Shown: positions 29,455 to 38,538 of the stretch, in pieces
How the letters are laid out: each line of letters opens with the position of its first letter
Position numbering within the stretch: the stretch's first letter is position 1
NCBI RefSeq assembly: GCF_001653715.1
Contig: NZ_LWHQ01000016.1
Location: 155,743-219,742, forward strand
DNA length: 64,000 nt
Direction: 5' to 3'
Source of the DNA: Methylobacterium platani
Lineage (GTDB): Bacteria > Pseudomonadota > Alphaproteobacteria > Rhizobiales > Beijerinckiaceae
Program-made: the position numbers and the translations under genes
Notes under the pieces: generated by a model
The model's database searches: none
What the model saw: the letters and a program-made list of their open reading frames with translations, nothing else
What the model was told of the DNA's origin: nothing

Positions 29455-31884
29455 TCAGAACCGGATCGCCCCGCTCCCGTTCACCGCCCGCACCGTGCCG
29501 CTCGGCCGTCCGCTCGTCCCGACGAGGGCGAGGCGGCGCTCGGCCCCGGGCGCCAGGTGGAACCAGTTGTCCGCCGGGCGCCCCGGCCCGTCGAGCGCGA
29601 CATGGACGCCGAGGGCGTGCCGCTCCGACGCGACGCGCAGGGCGATGCCGTCCCGCTCCGCGACGAGCGCGGCCGACAGGCCGATCTCGCGCGGCGTCGC
29701 GTCCCGGCCGGAAGGGAAGTGGAACGCCTCGGCGAGGAGCGTCCCGTCGGGAGCGCTCAGGCGCAGGTGGGCCAGATTGTGCGCCGCCGGGCCGAAGCGG
29801 TAGGCGTTCGCCGCGTCGAAGAAGCGGCCGAGCAGCGCGGCCGAGGTCAGGCTGACGGCCCCGCGGGGGGGAAGCGAGACCGGCCGTTCCGCCCGGGCCG
29901 CGACCTTGCCGGCCGCGCTCGCGAAGGTGAGCGCGACGACGAGGTCGAGGGCGGCGGCGGTCTCGTTCAGCAGGTGGGCGCGCAGGCCGTTCAGGCCCTC
30001 GTCGGAGAGCACGGCCTGCACCGGCCGGAAGGCGCGCCGGAGGGCGTACCAGGCCGATTTCGGCCGCCCGGCGACGTCGACCACGCCCCAGCCGGCCCCC
30101 GGCGCGAGGTCGCGCCAGAGCCAGACCAGCCCGCCGGCGGTGACCGAGCCCGGCCGGCGCCACTCCGCGAAGGTCGCCTCCATCACCTCGGCGGTCGCCG
30201 CGCGCCCGAGCGTCAGGTAGCGCGCGGGATCGTCGCGGCGCAAAGCCTCCGGATCGACGCCGTAGAGGGCTCCGACATAGTGGTCGCGCACGCCCTCGAA
30301 ATCCCAGTCGGCGCCCCGGTCGCGCGGCACGCCGGCGGCCCAGCCGGGCGCGCGCGGATCGGTCAGGCCGGCCTCGGCGAGCGAGGCCGGCTCCGGCACG
30401 TTGGCGAAGGCCAGGCACTCGGAGGCGAAGCGCACCTCGGCCCGGCGGGCATCCTCGAACGGCCGGCGATAGGCGCCGACGCCGTAGTAATGGGTCACGC
30501 CGGCATCGGTGGAGAACGGCAGGTCGCCGCCCGAGGGCGAGTTCGGCACCACGACGAGGTCGGGCCGGCGCGCGGCCGCCGCCTCGCGCAAGCGCGCCTC
30601 CACCGCGGCCGCGCGCCAGACGGAGTCGGGGAATCCCAGCATCGCGGCCTGCTGCTCGACCTCGCTGCCGCCGCCGACGACGCAGAGCGAGGGCGACGCC
30701 TGGAGCCGGTCGAGGAGCTGGGCGATCTCGGCGTCGAGCGCCGCCCGGAAGGCCGGATCGTCGGTCGGATAGTCGAAATTGGCCAGCATCAGGTCCTGCC
30801 AGACCAGGATGCCGAGCTCGTCGCACAGGTCGTGGAAGGCCTGGCCCTCGTAGAGCATCGTGCCGCCGACCCGCAGCATGGTCATGCCGGCCTCGACGGC
30901 GAGGCCCAACAGCGGGGCGTAGGCGTCCCGGTCGCCCGGCAGCCCGACGAGGTCGGCCGGAGTCCAGCAGGCGCCGCGGCAGAAGACCGGCACGCCGTTG
31001 ACCGCGAGGCTCAGGCCCTCCGCGAAGGGCCGCAGCATCGTCACGGTGCGGAAGCCGACCCGGCCGAGATCGAAAGTTTGGCCCCCGATCTCGACCGCGG
31101 CGGCGTGCAGCCGCGGCTCGCCGTGGGTGTGGGGCCACCACAGCGCGACCTCGGGAAGCTCCAGCCGCCCCTCGAACCGGCCGGGCGCGGTCTCGGGCAG
31201 CACCGCCTCGCGGCCGTCGCACCGGAGGATCGCCGGGCCGACGGCCTCCGGGATTGTCAGGCGGAGCGTGAGGATCCCGGTCCCGTCCGCGACGGCGCTG
31301 CGCAGGTCGATGCCGGTGGGCCGGCCCCCCTCCCCTCTCCGGGTGATCGGCCGGTACGGGCCGACCGCGTCGACGCTGGGGCACCAGCCCGGCATGAAGC
31401 CGAGGAGCGTCGTGCGGGCGTGGCGCAGCGATCCCGGCGTGGCGAGCTGAGGCCGCCAGCGCCCGCGCTTGTGCGGCCGGGCGAGATCCTGCGCCAGCGA
31501 GCGGAACGCGAGGGCGAGGCTGTGGGTGCCGTCGAGGTCGACCGCGACCTCGTGGGCGAGGAACATCGAGCGGCCGGCGAGCAGGAGCGTTCCGTCGAGC
31601 CAGACCTCGCAGAGCGTCGCGAGCCCCTCGAAGCGCAGGATCTCGCGGCCCCGGCCGGTGATCGCCGTGCGGTACCAGACGTCGGAGCCGTGCAGCGGCG
31701 TCGGCTCGGCCTCCGACCAGCGCCCGGCCGCGCGCAGCGCCCCCGCGGCGGTGCCGGGCACCGGGGCGGGGATGAAGCCGGTGAGCGCCCCGAGGTCGCC
31801 GGGGCCGGCGCAGGCGCCGGGCGCGGTGACGATCATCTCCCACGGCCCGTCGAGGGTCCGGTCGACGTTGCGTAGAAGGGCCAT
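29455..31884 (-). CDS. Glycoside hydrolase family 2 (beta-mannosidase-like) protein
   Basis: 809 residues from ATG 31884 with AAGGA upstream; no signal peptide. Jelly-roll domain: DVWYRTAITG, LCEVWLDGTLLLAGRSMFL. Immunoglobulin-like region: RLELPEVALWWPHTHGEPRLH. TIM-barrel: VPVFCRGACWTPADLVGLPGD, GMTMLRVGGTMLYEGQAFHDLCDELGILVWQD. In classical members the acid/base residue lies in a WGGNNE motif. Here the equivalent reads CVVGGGSEVEQQ, and the nucleophile region FASECLAFANVPE keeps a glutamate. It follows the carrier-protein genes by 230 bases (with an inverted-repeat element between), same strand. Association with that operon suggests a glycosylated product or intermediate, but this is inference. 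Confidence 0.82.
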   Translation of the reverse strand: MALLRNVDRTLDGPWEMIVTAPGACAGPGDLGALTGFIPAPVPGTAAGALRAAGRWSEAEPTPLHGSDVWYRTAITGRGREILRFEGLATLCEVWLDGTLLLAGRSMFLAHEVAVDLDGTHSLALAFRSLAQDLARPHKRGRWRPQLATPGSLRHARTTLLGFMPGWCPSVDAVGPYRPITRRGEGGRPTGIDLRSAVADGTGILTLRLTIPEAVGPAILRCDGREAVLPETAPGRFEGRLELPEVALWWPHTHGEPRLHAAAVEIGGQTFDLGRVGFRTVTMLRPFAEGLSLAVNGVPVFCRGACWTPADLVGLPGDRDAYAPLLGLAVEAGMTMLRVGGTMLYEGQAFHDLCDELGILVWQDLMLANFDYPTDDPAFRAALDAEIAQLLDRLQASPSLCVVGGGSEVEQQAAMLGFPDSVWRAAAVEARLREAAAARRPDLVVVPNSPSGGDLPFSTDAGVTHYYGVGAYRRPFEDARRAEVRFASECLAFANVPEPASLAEAGLTDPRAPGWAAGVPRDRGADWDFEGVRDHYVGALYGVDPEALRRDDPARYLTLGRAATAEVMEATFAEWRRPGSVTAGGLVWLWRDLAPGAGWGVVDVAGRPKSAWYALRRAFRPVQAVLSDEGLNGLRAHLLNETAAALDLVVALTFASAAGKVAARAERPVSLPPRGAVSLTSAALLGRFFDAANAYRFGPAAHNLAHLRLSAPDGTLLAEAFHFPSGRDATPREIGLSAALVAERDGIALRVASERHALGVHVALDGPGRPADNWFHLAPGAERRLALVGTSGRPSGTVRAVNGSGAIRF

Positions 31885-31937
31885 GGCGTCCTTGGAGGCT
31901 GTCTCGAGGGCTCGGCGAACCCTCGTATCCTCCACTT

Positions 31938-32076
31938 CACCCCGGGGCCGCGCAGCGGAACCCGGGATCCATGACCGCTGGCGATTCAGGACAAGGCGGA
32001 CGGCATTCCGTCTCATCCGGCATCGTCAGCGGTCATGGATCCCGGGTTGTCGCCTGCGGCGAGCCCCGGGATGACG
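31938..32076. repeat. Inverted pair of about 50-bp intergenic repeats
   Basis: Bases 31959-31980 and 32027-32048 are exact reverse complements over 22 bases (core CCCGGGATCCATGACCGCTG). The resemblance extends outward to CACCCCGGGGC...GCAGCGG and its counterpart CCGCAGGCGAC, ending GAGCCCCGGGATGACG. Two copies of one unit in opposite orientation flank 46 bases. It lies between the DUF1839 and GH2 genes. Confidence 0.75.
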
Positions 32077-32113
32077 CGAAGGGCTGTCACGGTGTGTCCG
32101 GTCGACCGGCGCC

Positions 32114-33103
32114 TCACCCCGCCGCCAGCGCCCGGTCGAGGGCATCGAACACGGCCGCGTAGCTCGCCTCGGCGGCGGCGAGCCGCTCGGGCAGGCCTGC
32201 GAGCTTGCCGCGGGCATAGGCGCGGGCGAGCTGGAACTGGAACGCCTTGGCCTCCTGCGCGAGCCGCGTCGCCGCTTCGGCCGCCGCGCCGAACCGCCCC
32301 GCGCCCTCGGCCTCCAGCCATGCGAGGTGGCTGCCGAGCAGCTCGAAATTGGCCCCGAGCTGGCGCGTGGTGTTGAAGGCGTAGGTGTGGAAGGCCGAGA
32401 GCGGCCGCTGCACGAAGGCGTCGTCCTTCGCGGCGAGCGCCGCGCGGAAGGCCGTGACCGGGTTGGCCCCCGGCGCCTGGGCCCGGTGCCGGCGCAGCAG
32501 CGCGAGCGCCGCTCCGGCGAGCGCCGGACCCGCGAGGCCCGGGCCGCACGGCTTCACGAACTCGGCATAGGGCAGCAGCTCGCCGCGGGCGAAGATCCCG
32601 GCGTAATCCTCGCCTTCGAGCGTGAAGCGGCCGGCATTGTGGACGTAGTCGAGCCGTCGCCGCGCGGGGTCGAGGGCCAGGATCGCGATCGTGGTCTTCG
32701 AGGCCTCGCGCCGGTAGGTGGTCCCGGCGGTGTCGGGCAGGAAGAAGGCGTTGACCTCGACCAGCACCGGGAGCCCGCGGGCCGCCTGGATCAGGCTGTG
32801 GCTCTCCAGGTCCTCGTAGAGCGCGAGCTCGAGGATCTCGAGGCCGTAGAGCGCCTCGAGGTCGGCGGCCTTCGGCTTGAAGAAGGTGAACTGGTCGCCC
32901 TCGAAATCCTGGCGCAGGGTGAAGCCCAGCATCGCCTGGGGGCTGAGCCCCCGCAGGTGCAGGAGCTCGATCCAGAGGTCGACGTAGCAGTTCGTCTCCG
33001 GCCAGGTCCGGTCGGGGGCGTGGAGCGCGTGCGGGGTGTAGCGGGGGGCCGCGGGCGTCTCCGTCCGCGGCGCCTCGACGACGTGAGCGAGGGCGGCCGA
33101 CAT
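32114..33103 (-). CDS. DUF1839 protein of the amino acid:carrier-protein cluster
   Basis: 329 residues from ATG 33103. Recognisable blocks: RTWPETNCYVDLWIELLHLRGLSPQAMLGFTLRQDFEGDQFTFFKPKAADLEALYG, then LESHSLIQAARGLPVLVEVNAFFLPDT and YRREASKTTIAI. The conserved cysteine in ETNCYVD and the EVNAFFLPDT motif with Asp resemble a cysteine-dependent hydrolase or transferase arrangement. I cannot name the fold with certainty. It starts 7 bases after the ligase gene stop. In this kind of cluster it is a candidate for releasing or transferring the aminoacyl group from the carrier arm. Confidence 0.82.
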   Translation of the reverse strand: MSAALAHVVEAPRTETPAAPRYTPHALHAPDRTWPETNCYVDLWIELLHLRGLSPQAMLGFTLRQDFEGDQFTFFKPKAADLEALYGLEILELALYEDLESHSLIQAARGLPVLVEVNAFFLPDTAGTTYRREASKTTIAILALDPARRRLDYVHNAGRFTLEGEDYAGIFARGELLPYAEFVKPCGPGLAGPALAGAALALLRRHRAQAPGANPVTAFRAALAAKDDAFVQRPLSAFHTYAFNTTRQLGANFELLGSHLAWLEAEGAGRFGAAAEAATRLAQEAKAFQFQLARAYARGKLAGLPERLAAAEASYAAVFDALDRALAAG

Positions 33104-33110
33104 CGCGGCC

Positions 33111-34079
33111 TCAGCCGAAGAGCTGGGCGCGGACCTCCGCCGGCCAGGCGTCGAGGTCGAGGCCGTGGTGGCGCAGGAGCGCGAGGGTGATCCGCTCCAG
33201 CCCGAACCCGACGCAGGCCGTGTGGGCGGTGGTGCCGTCGGCCTGCTGGATGCCCCAGGTCGTGCCGAAATGGTCCTGGTGGTAGTTGAAGCTGAGGCAG
33301 GCGGTCGGCTTGTCCTCGCTGTTGACCGGCACGTTCAGCTCGAACTTCAGCGCCTGGGCGCGCTGGTTGTTGGCCAGCATCTTGCCGGCGCGGCCGAAGA
33401 ACGGGTCGTTGGCCGGATCGATGGCGAGCGGCAGGCCGAGGTCGCTCATCATCTTGGTGCCGCGGGCCAGCCACAGCTCGCGGAAGGCCAGCACCTGCTC
33501 CGGCGTACCCATGCGGACGTATTCGCGCATCCGGAACAGCTGCATCCGGGTCGGCTCCAGCGAGGGCTCGTGCCGGAAGCAGTAGGATTGCAGGTCGAAC
33601 AGGAGCCCGCCTTCGGGCAGCCGGCCGCGGGCGGCGGCGACCGGATAGAGCGGGTAGCAGGCGGCGGGCGTCAGGACGATGTCGGTGGCGGCTTGGCTGG
33701 CGGTCCAGTCCTCGTCGGCATCGAGGCAGGCGAGCAGCCGCGCGTGGTCGGCCTCGTTGCCGCAGAAGCTGTGCACCGTGCCGGCGAGGTGCGGGAAGCC
33801 CTTGAGGTAGCCGCTGCGCTCGAAGCTGGAGCGGGCCATGCCGGGCGGGAAGCGCAGGGCCTCGGCGCCGTCGGCCCCGCCGATGCGCGAGACCAGCCGG
33901 TCCAGGGCCTCGACCACGCTCTCGAAGGCGCCGGAGCGGCCGTAGAGACCGTCGACCCCGGTGCGGATCAGGAGCCCGCGGTCGAACAGGCGGTCGAGGA
34001 ACGAGCGCGGCTCGGAGGCCGGCTCGGAGATCGCCTCGTCGGCGACGGGCAGGAGGTCGGAGGAGAGGCTCTGGTCCAT
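33111..34079 (-). CDS. Amino acid:[carrier-protein] ligase (seryl-tRNA-synthetase-like)
   Basis: 322 residues. A class II synthetase core without a tRNA-binding arm: motif 2 region [29 protein letters not shown] and motif 3 [16 protein letters not shown], plus cysteines in FCGNEADH and HTACVGFG that fit the zinc site of atypical seryl-tRNA synthetases. Established relatives in Bradyrhizobium and Agrobacterium activate glycine or alanine and load it on the phosphopantetheine arm of a small carrier protein. Here the carrier gene is two genes upstream. It overlaps the dehydrogenase stop (ATGA), so all are co-translated. The amino acid used cannot be read from sequence alone. Confidence 0.9.
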   Translation of the reverse strand: MDQSLSSDLLPVADEAISEPASEPRSFLDRLFDRGLLIRTGVDGLYGRSGAFESVVEALDRLVSRIGGADGAEALRFPPGMARSSFERSGYLKGFPHLAGTVHSFCGNEADHARLLACLDADEDWTASQAATDIVLTPAACYPLYPVAAARGRLPEGGLLFDLQSYCFRHEPSLEPTRMQLFRMREYVRMGTPEQVLAFRELWLARGTKMMSDLGLPLAIDPANDPFFGRAGKMLANNQRAQALKFELNVPVNSEDKPTACLSFNYHQDHFGTTWGIQQADGTTAHTACVGFGLERITLALLRHHGLDLDAWPAEVRAQLFG

Positions 34080-35290
34080 CACGCGCTCAGGAGCTTGCCG
34101 CTGCCCTTCTGCACCAGCAGGAGGTTGGCGGTGTTGGAGAGGATGCGGTCGTTGCTGATCATCAGCGGCGCCGAGAGGACGTCGCGCAGCTGCCGGCCGA
34201 GGCTGAACGGGGTGCCGTTCTTGTAGCCGGCGATGCCGACGACGCCGAGCGCCCGCTGCACGATGTCGACGGCCTGGCCCGAGACGGTGGTCTTGACGTT
34301 GTTGAGCATGATCGAGAAGCCGATCGCCCCGAGCGCATCCGGGTCGCCCTTGGCGTCCTCGTAGCGCGCGAGCCCGGCGACGACGGTGCTCTTCATCGCC
34401 TGGAGCTCGTTGGCGGCCTCCGCCAGGCGCAGCGCCCCCGGCGGCACCTGGCCGGGCTTCTTGCGCGCCTCGCCCTGCACGAAGGCGCGGGCGCGGTCGA
34501 CCGCGTAGGCGGCGATCCCGTACCACACGCTGCCCCAGAGCAGGTGCGAGGCGGCGAGCATCGACTGGGCGGCGATCTCCGCGAAGGGCTTCTGCAGCAC
34601 CTGGACCAGCGGCACGCCCTCGGCCTTGAGCAGGAAGCCGTCGCTGCAGGTGCCGCGCATGCCGAGCGTGTCCCACACGCCGGTGCGCGCGAGGGTGATC
34701 TGGTCGCGGAGCAGCGCCACCAGCACCTGGTCGGAGGTCGCGGCCTCGGGGTGGCGGCGGGCGGTGGCGAGGATCAGGTCGGCCTGGGCGCCGTAGGAGA
34801 TGACGCTCGCCTCCTTGGTCAGGCGGAACGCATCGCCCTCGGCCTCGACCGCGCACAGGCTGTTGCGCAGGTCGCCGCCGATGCCGGCCTCGGTGGTCGA
34901 GGAGGCGATCAGCAGCTGCTCGGCCGCGATCCGCTCCATCAGCGTGCAATGCCAGGCGCTGTCGCGGCCGTGGGTCACGAGGCTCGCGAGCTTGATGTGG
35001 TGCATCGCGAACACCATCGCGGCGGCCGAGCAGGCGCGCCCGAGGATGGCGCAGATCTCGGCGATCTCGCTCATCGAGGCCCCCTCCCCGCCCAGGGAGC
35101 GCGGCACCTGGATGCCGAGCAGGCGCTCGGCCTTGAGGGCGGCGACCGCCTCGGCCGGGAACCGGCCCTCGCGGTCGACCGCGTCGGCGTGGCGGGCGGC
35201 GGCCTCCGCGACGCGCCTGCCCCGCGCGTCGAGGGCCTCCGCCGGCGCGGCGACGGGAACCGTCGCCGCGACCTCGACGTGCATGTTCAT
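34079..35290 (-). CDS. Acyl-CoA-dehydrogenase-like flavoprotein acting on a carrier-bound substrate
   Basis: 403 residues from ATG 35290, overlapping the carrier gene stop (ATGA). ACAD layout: helical N-terminal domain with [21 protein letters not shown], beta domain starting [16 protein letters not shown] and [16 protein letters not shown], and C-terminal helices. It is rather divergent from fatty-acid enzymes. Because it is locked between a carrier protein and an amino acid:carrier-protein ligase, a role in oxidising the aminoacyl group on the carrier (as pyrroline/pyrrole-forming ACAD relatives do for prolyl carriers) is a plausible inference. Confidence 0.88.
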   Translation of the reverse strand: MNMHVEVAATVPVAAPAEALDARGRRVAEAAARHADAVDREGRFPAEAVAALKAERLLGIQVPRSLGGEGASMSEIAEICAILGRACSAAAMVFAMHHIKLASLVTHGRDSAWHCTLMERIAAEQLLIASSTTEAGIGGDLRNSLCAVEAEGDAFRLTKEASVISYGAQADLILATARRHPEAATSDQVLVALLRDQITLARTGVWDTLGMRGTCSDGFLLKAEGVPLVQVLQKPFAEIAAQSMLAASHLLWGSVWYGIAAYAVDRARAFVQGEARKKPGQVPPGALRLAEAANELQAMKSTVVAGLARYEDAKGDPDALGAIGFSIMLNNVKTTVSGQAVDIVQRALGVVGIAGYKNGTPFSLGRQLRDVLSAPLMISNDRILSNTANLLLVQKGSGKLLSA

Positions 35291-35541
35291 GCGGCCTCCT
35301 GCTGGCGGAGGCCCGCCACGGTGTCCCGGATGATGCGGATGGTCGAGAACGAGCGCCGGCCGAGCGCCGAGTCGGGGAACTCGATCTCGAACCGCTCCTC
35401 GAGGGCCAGCATCAGCTGGACCGAGCCGAAGGAATCGAGGCCCTTCTCGAACAGGTCGTCGTCGTCCGACAGCGTGTCGACCACGCCCTTGAGCGACTCG
35501 AGCGACTTCAGAACGTCCCGGATGTCGGAGATTTCGACCAT
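35287..35541 (-). CDS. Small acyl/aminoacyl carrier protein
   Basis: 84 residues from ATG 35541 with GGTGGAG 6 bases upstream. Phosphopantetheine site [28 protein letters not shown]: the serine of GLDSF is the attachment residue. The first gene of the five-gene leftward operon, it presumably accepts the amino acid activated by the ligase encoded two genes downstream. Acidic composition and length match carrier proteins that partner with aaRS-like ligases rather than the fatty-acid ACP, whose site usually reads GADSLD. Confidence 0.9.
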   Translation of the reverse strand: MVEISDIRDVLKSLESLKGVVDTLSDDDDLFEKGLDSFGSVQLMLALEERFEIEFPDSALGRRSFSTIRIIRDTVAGLRQQEAA

Positions 35542-36147
35542 GAGGCTCCACCTTCTTTCGTGAGATACGAGTCGCATCTGGCAGATGAGATTGCAATCTC
35601 GGGCGTATTTTTTGGTAAATTTTCGGATGTCTATTTGAGGGAAAGAACTGCGCCACTGCGGAGCAGGCGTGTCGATCCGGGTCGATACCGGATACTCAAC
35701 TCGGAACAGCTTAACGGTTGGCGAAGGGACGCGCCTTCGCCGGGGCCTGGATTCCGTCAAGCTTACGGATTTCCAAGCGGGCGAGGTCCCAAGCGTGGCG
35801 AGGTCCCAAGCGTGCGGGCTGGCAGGCGTGCGGAGAATCGTCGTGCGCAAGGCCCGCGTCGCTGCGCGGGCGTCTCGGGTCTCCACGGAGGGGGGACGAA
35901 CGGAGGGGGTGGGGTCGCGACGCCGATCCGGACCCTAGCGCCGCGCACGCCCGCGATGAAGCGGCCGGCGCCGCCCCATTTCGAGGTAGGCCGCTCGCCC
36001 GTCGGGAGGCGCCGCACCCGCGGCCGGGGGATGCGGACGGGAGGTGCGGCCCCCGGCATCGCGGTCCCCTGCCCTGCCGGCGCCCCGAGCCTACGGGGCT
36101 TGTGCGAGGCTGGCGCCGGGTCATTCCTGCCGATTGCGAATCGGGGC
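35542..36147. other. Intergenic region between carrier operon and repA, with a perfect 17-bp tandem duplication
   Basis: About 600 bases. 35560-35640 is AT-rich and probably contains the leftward promoter of the carrier operon. GCGAGGTCCCAAGCGTG occurs twice in direct tandem (35781-35797 and 35798-35814). The remainder is GC-rich with no supported gene. Confidence 0.5.
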
Positions 36148-36199
36148 ATTTGCAGGTCAATTGCAGTTTCAGCGCCGAACCGGCGAAATTTCTGCAAAC
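36148..36199. promoter_or_regulatory. Half-sites of the partition palindrome upstream of repA
   Basis: TTTGCAG at about 36150-36156, ATTGCAG at 36160-36166 and CTGCAAAC at 36192-36199 repeat the arms of the GTTTGCAGCTGCAAAC palindrome found inside repB. They lie immediately before the repA start, where an autoregulatory RepA/RepB operator would be expected. Confidence 0.4.
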
Positions 36200-36212
36200 G
36201 GGGTCCGCGAGG

Positions 36213-37421
36213 ATGAATCAGCATATGCCGCCGCAACCCCCTGCCCCGGTCGCGCCCGCCGCGATGATCGGCGCCCATGCCGCGACGTTGCGCGCGCAGC
36301 TGCAGGCGATCTCCTCCGGGCTGTTCCCGCCCACCGCCGCCAAGGGCCTGCGCCGCTTCACCTCGACCGAGGCCGCCCGGATCATCGGCGTGACGGTGTC
36401 GCGGCTGCAGCAGCTCGCCGCCGACGGGCTCGGGCCGCAGCCGGAGGTCTCGGCCAACGGCCGGCGCTCCTACAGCCTCTCCGACATCCACGGCCTGCGC
36501 GCCTACCTGGACGAGAACACGCGCGGCGGCCGGCGCTACCAGCCGCGGCGGTCGGCGACCGAGCACCTGCAGGTCGTCGCGGTGGCGAACTTCAAGGGCG
36601 GATCGGGCAAGACCACCACCACTGCCCACCTCGCCCAGTCCCTGGTGCTGCGCGGCTACCGGGTGCTCGCCATCGACCTCGACCCCCAGGCCAGCCTCTC
36701 GGCCCTGATGGGCGTGCAGCCCGAGCTCGATGTCGGGGCCGACGAGACGCTCTACGGCGCGATCCGCTACGACGACGCCCGGCCGCTCAGCACCGTGGTG
36801 CGCCCGACCTACTTCACCGGCCTCGACCTGGTGCCGGCCAACCTCGAGCTGATGGAGTTCGAGCACGAGACCCCGCGGGCGCTGAGCCGGCGCCGGGCCG
36901 GCGAACCGCTGTTCTTCGACCGGGTCGCCCACGCGATCGACACGGTGGCGGCGGATTACGACATCGTCGTCATCGATTGCCCGCCCCAGCTCGGCTACCT
37001 CACCCTCTCGGCGCTCTGCGCCGCGACCTCGCTGCTCGTCACCGTGCATCCGCAGATGCTCGACGTCGCCTCGATGAGCCAGTTCCTGGCGATGACCGAG
37101 GACCTGCTCGGCGTGGTGGCGGAATCCGGCGGGCGGCTGCAATACGACTGGCTGCGCTACCTCGTGACCCGCTACGAGCAGCAGGACGCGCCGCAGACCC
37201 GCATCGTCGGCATGCTGCGCACCCTGTTCGAGGACGCGGTGCTGACCGCGCCGATGCTGAAATCCTCGGCGGTCTCCGATGCCGGCCTGTCGAAGCAGAC
37301 CCTGTACGAGATCGGCCGCGAGAGCGTGACCCGCTCGACCTACGACCGGGCGCTCGAATCCCTCGAGGCGGTCAACGGCGAGATCGAGGGCCTGATCCGC
37401 CGCGCCTGGGGCCGGTCATGA
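36213..37421 (+). CDS. repA: Plasmid partitioning ATPase RepA (ParA family)
   Basis: 402 residues from ATG 36213; another ATG is four codons on. N-terminal MerR-like helix-turn-helix: RRFTSTEAARIIGVTVSRLQQLAADGLGP with NGRRSYSLSDIHGLR. Deviant Walker A: VVAVANFKGGSGKTTTTAHLAQSL (about 128-150). Walker A' and B: VLAIDLDPQASLSALMGV and YDIVVIDCPPQLGYLTLSA. This is the RepA of repABC-type loci, which segregates the replicon and represses its own operon. Its stop overlaps the repB start (ATGA). The usual third gene, repC, is missing: the next gene encodes a tiny secreted protein. Confidence 0.94.
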   Translation: MNQHMPPQPPAPVAPAAMIGAHAATLRAQLQAISSGLFPPTAAKGLRRFTSTEAARIIGVTVSRLQQLAADGLGPQPEVSANGRRSYSLSDIHGLRAYLDENTRGGRRYQPRRSATEHLQVVAVANFKGGSGKTTTTAHLAQSLVLRGYRVLAIDLDPQASLSALMGVQPELDVGADETLYGAIRYDDARPLSTVVRPTYFTGLDLVPANLELMEFEHETPRALSRRRAGEPLFFDRVAHAIDTVAADYDIVVIDCPPQLGYLTLSALCAATSLLVTVHPQMLDVASMSQFLAMTEDLLGVVAESGGRLQYDWLRYLVTRYEQQDAPQTRIVGMLRTLFEDAVLTAPMLKSSAVSDAGLSKQTLYEIGRESVTRSTYDRALESLEAVNGEIEGLIRRAWGRS

Positions 37422-38464
37422 GCCGCAAGTCGAACCTCGACGCGCTGTTCGGCGCGCGCCCGGCGCCGCAGCCGGCGGCCCCGCCGCCCGAGCCCGAGGC
37501 GTTTGCAGCTGCAAACCCCGAGCCGGCCGAGCCCGAGTTCGCAGCTGCAAACCCGCGCGCGCCGGAGCGCAGCCGCAGCGGCCCGGTGCGGGCGATGAGC
37601 AGCACCCTGCGCGGGCTCGCCGCCCGGGCCGACGCCGCCGCCGAGATCGAGGCCGGCACCGTGGTGGTCGAGATCGCCCCCGAGCGGATCGACGATTCCT
37701 TCATCGCCGACCGGGTGGCGGACGAGACCGATCCGGGCCTGCCGGCCCTCGTCGAGAGCATCCGCGAGAGCGGCCAGCAGGTCCCGATCCTGGTGCGGCC
37801 GCATCCCGACGACCCGGAGCGCTACCAGGTCGCCTACGGTCGCCGTCGCATCCAGGCGGCGCGCCGCCTCGCCCGGCCGGTCCGCGCGGTGGTGCGCCCG
37901 CTCTCGGATGCCGAGCTGGTGGTGGCCCAGGGCAAGGAGAACCTGGAGCGGCAGGACCTGAGCTACATCGAGCGCGCCTTCTTCGCGCTCCGGCTCGAGG
38001 AGCACGGCTTCGCACGCGCCACGATCACCGCCGCGATGGGCGTCGGCAAGGGCGACCTCTCGACCCTGATCTCGGTCGCCCGCACGGTGCCGCCGGAGAT
38101 CGTGCGGGCGATCGGCCCGGCGCCGGCGGCGGGCCGCCCGCGCTGGATGCTGCTCGCCGAGCGGATCAGGGCGGCGCGCTCGGGCCGGGTCGCCGCCCTC
38201 GTCGCCGATCCGGGCTTCCGGGAAAAGCCCACCAACGAGCGCTTCGCCGCCCTGCTCGACGCGCTGGCGCCGCTCAGCCCGGCCCGGCCGGCGCCGCAGG
38301 TCTGGAGCGACGAGGCCGGCCGCGGCATCGCCCGGATCGAGCGCAAGCCGGACCGGGTCGCCGTCACCTTCGACGACCGCGCCGAGCCGGGCCTTGCCGA
38401 CTACGTCCTCGACCGGCTCCCCGAGATCCTCGCCGCCTACCGGGCCGGCCGCTCGCGGCCCTGA
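37418..38464 (+). CDS. repB: Plasmid partitioning protein RepB (ParB family)
   Basis: 348 residues. N-terminal MSRKSNLDALFG motif typical of RepB (ParA-interacting peptide). ParB nuclease-like domain: LVESIRESGQQVPILVRPHP with RYQVAYGRRRIQAARRL, and VAQGKENLERQDLSYIERAFFALRLEEHGF. HTH region: ITAAMGVGKGDLSTLISVARTVP. An Ala/Pro-rich segment at about residues 20-50 contains the twice-repeated FAAANP, which is the protein reading of two near-identical DNA palindromes (37501-37552). It binds centromere-like sites and works with RepA. Coupled to repA by a 4-base overlap. Confidence 0.93.
   Translation: MSRKSNLDALFGARPAPQPAAPPPEPEAFAAANPEPAEPEFAAANPRAPERSRSGPVRAMSSTLRGLAARADAAAEIEAGTVVVEIAPERIDDSFIADRVADETDPGLPALVESIRESGQQVPILVRPHPDDPERYQVAYGRRRIQAARRLARPVRAVVRPLSDAELVVAQGKENLERQDLSYIERAFFALRLEEHGFARATITAAMGVGKGDLSTLISVARTVPPEIVRAIGPAPAAGRPRWMLLAERIRAARSGRVAALVADPGFREKPTNERFAALLDALAPLSPARPAPQVWSDEAGRGIARIERKPDRVAVTFDDRAEPGLADYVLDRLPEILAAYRAGRSRP
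37501..37552. promoter_or_regulatory. Two parS-like palindromes inside repB
   Basis: GTTTGCAGCTGCAAAC (perfect 16-base palindrome, 37501-37516) and GTTCGCAGCTGCAAAC (one base off, 37537-37552), 36 bases apart. Both fit the GTTNNCNGCNGNNAAC form described for repABC parS sites. They encode FAAANP in the RepB N-terminus, so the reading frame carries the centromere. Confidence 0.8.
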
Positions 38465-38538
38465 CGGCCCCGCGACCCGGGAACCGGAGAGGCGGGCGGG
38501 ACATGTCTCGGCAGTCCCGCCCGCACCGGAGGCCCGCC

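Noticed and set aside
37501..37552. Possible CRISPR-like spacing of two GCAGCTGCAAAC words
   Set aside because: Only two copies, in-frame within repB, and the repeat is a palindrome fitting a partition site.
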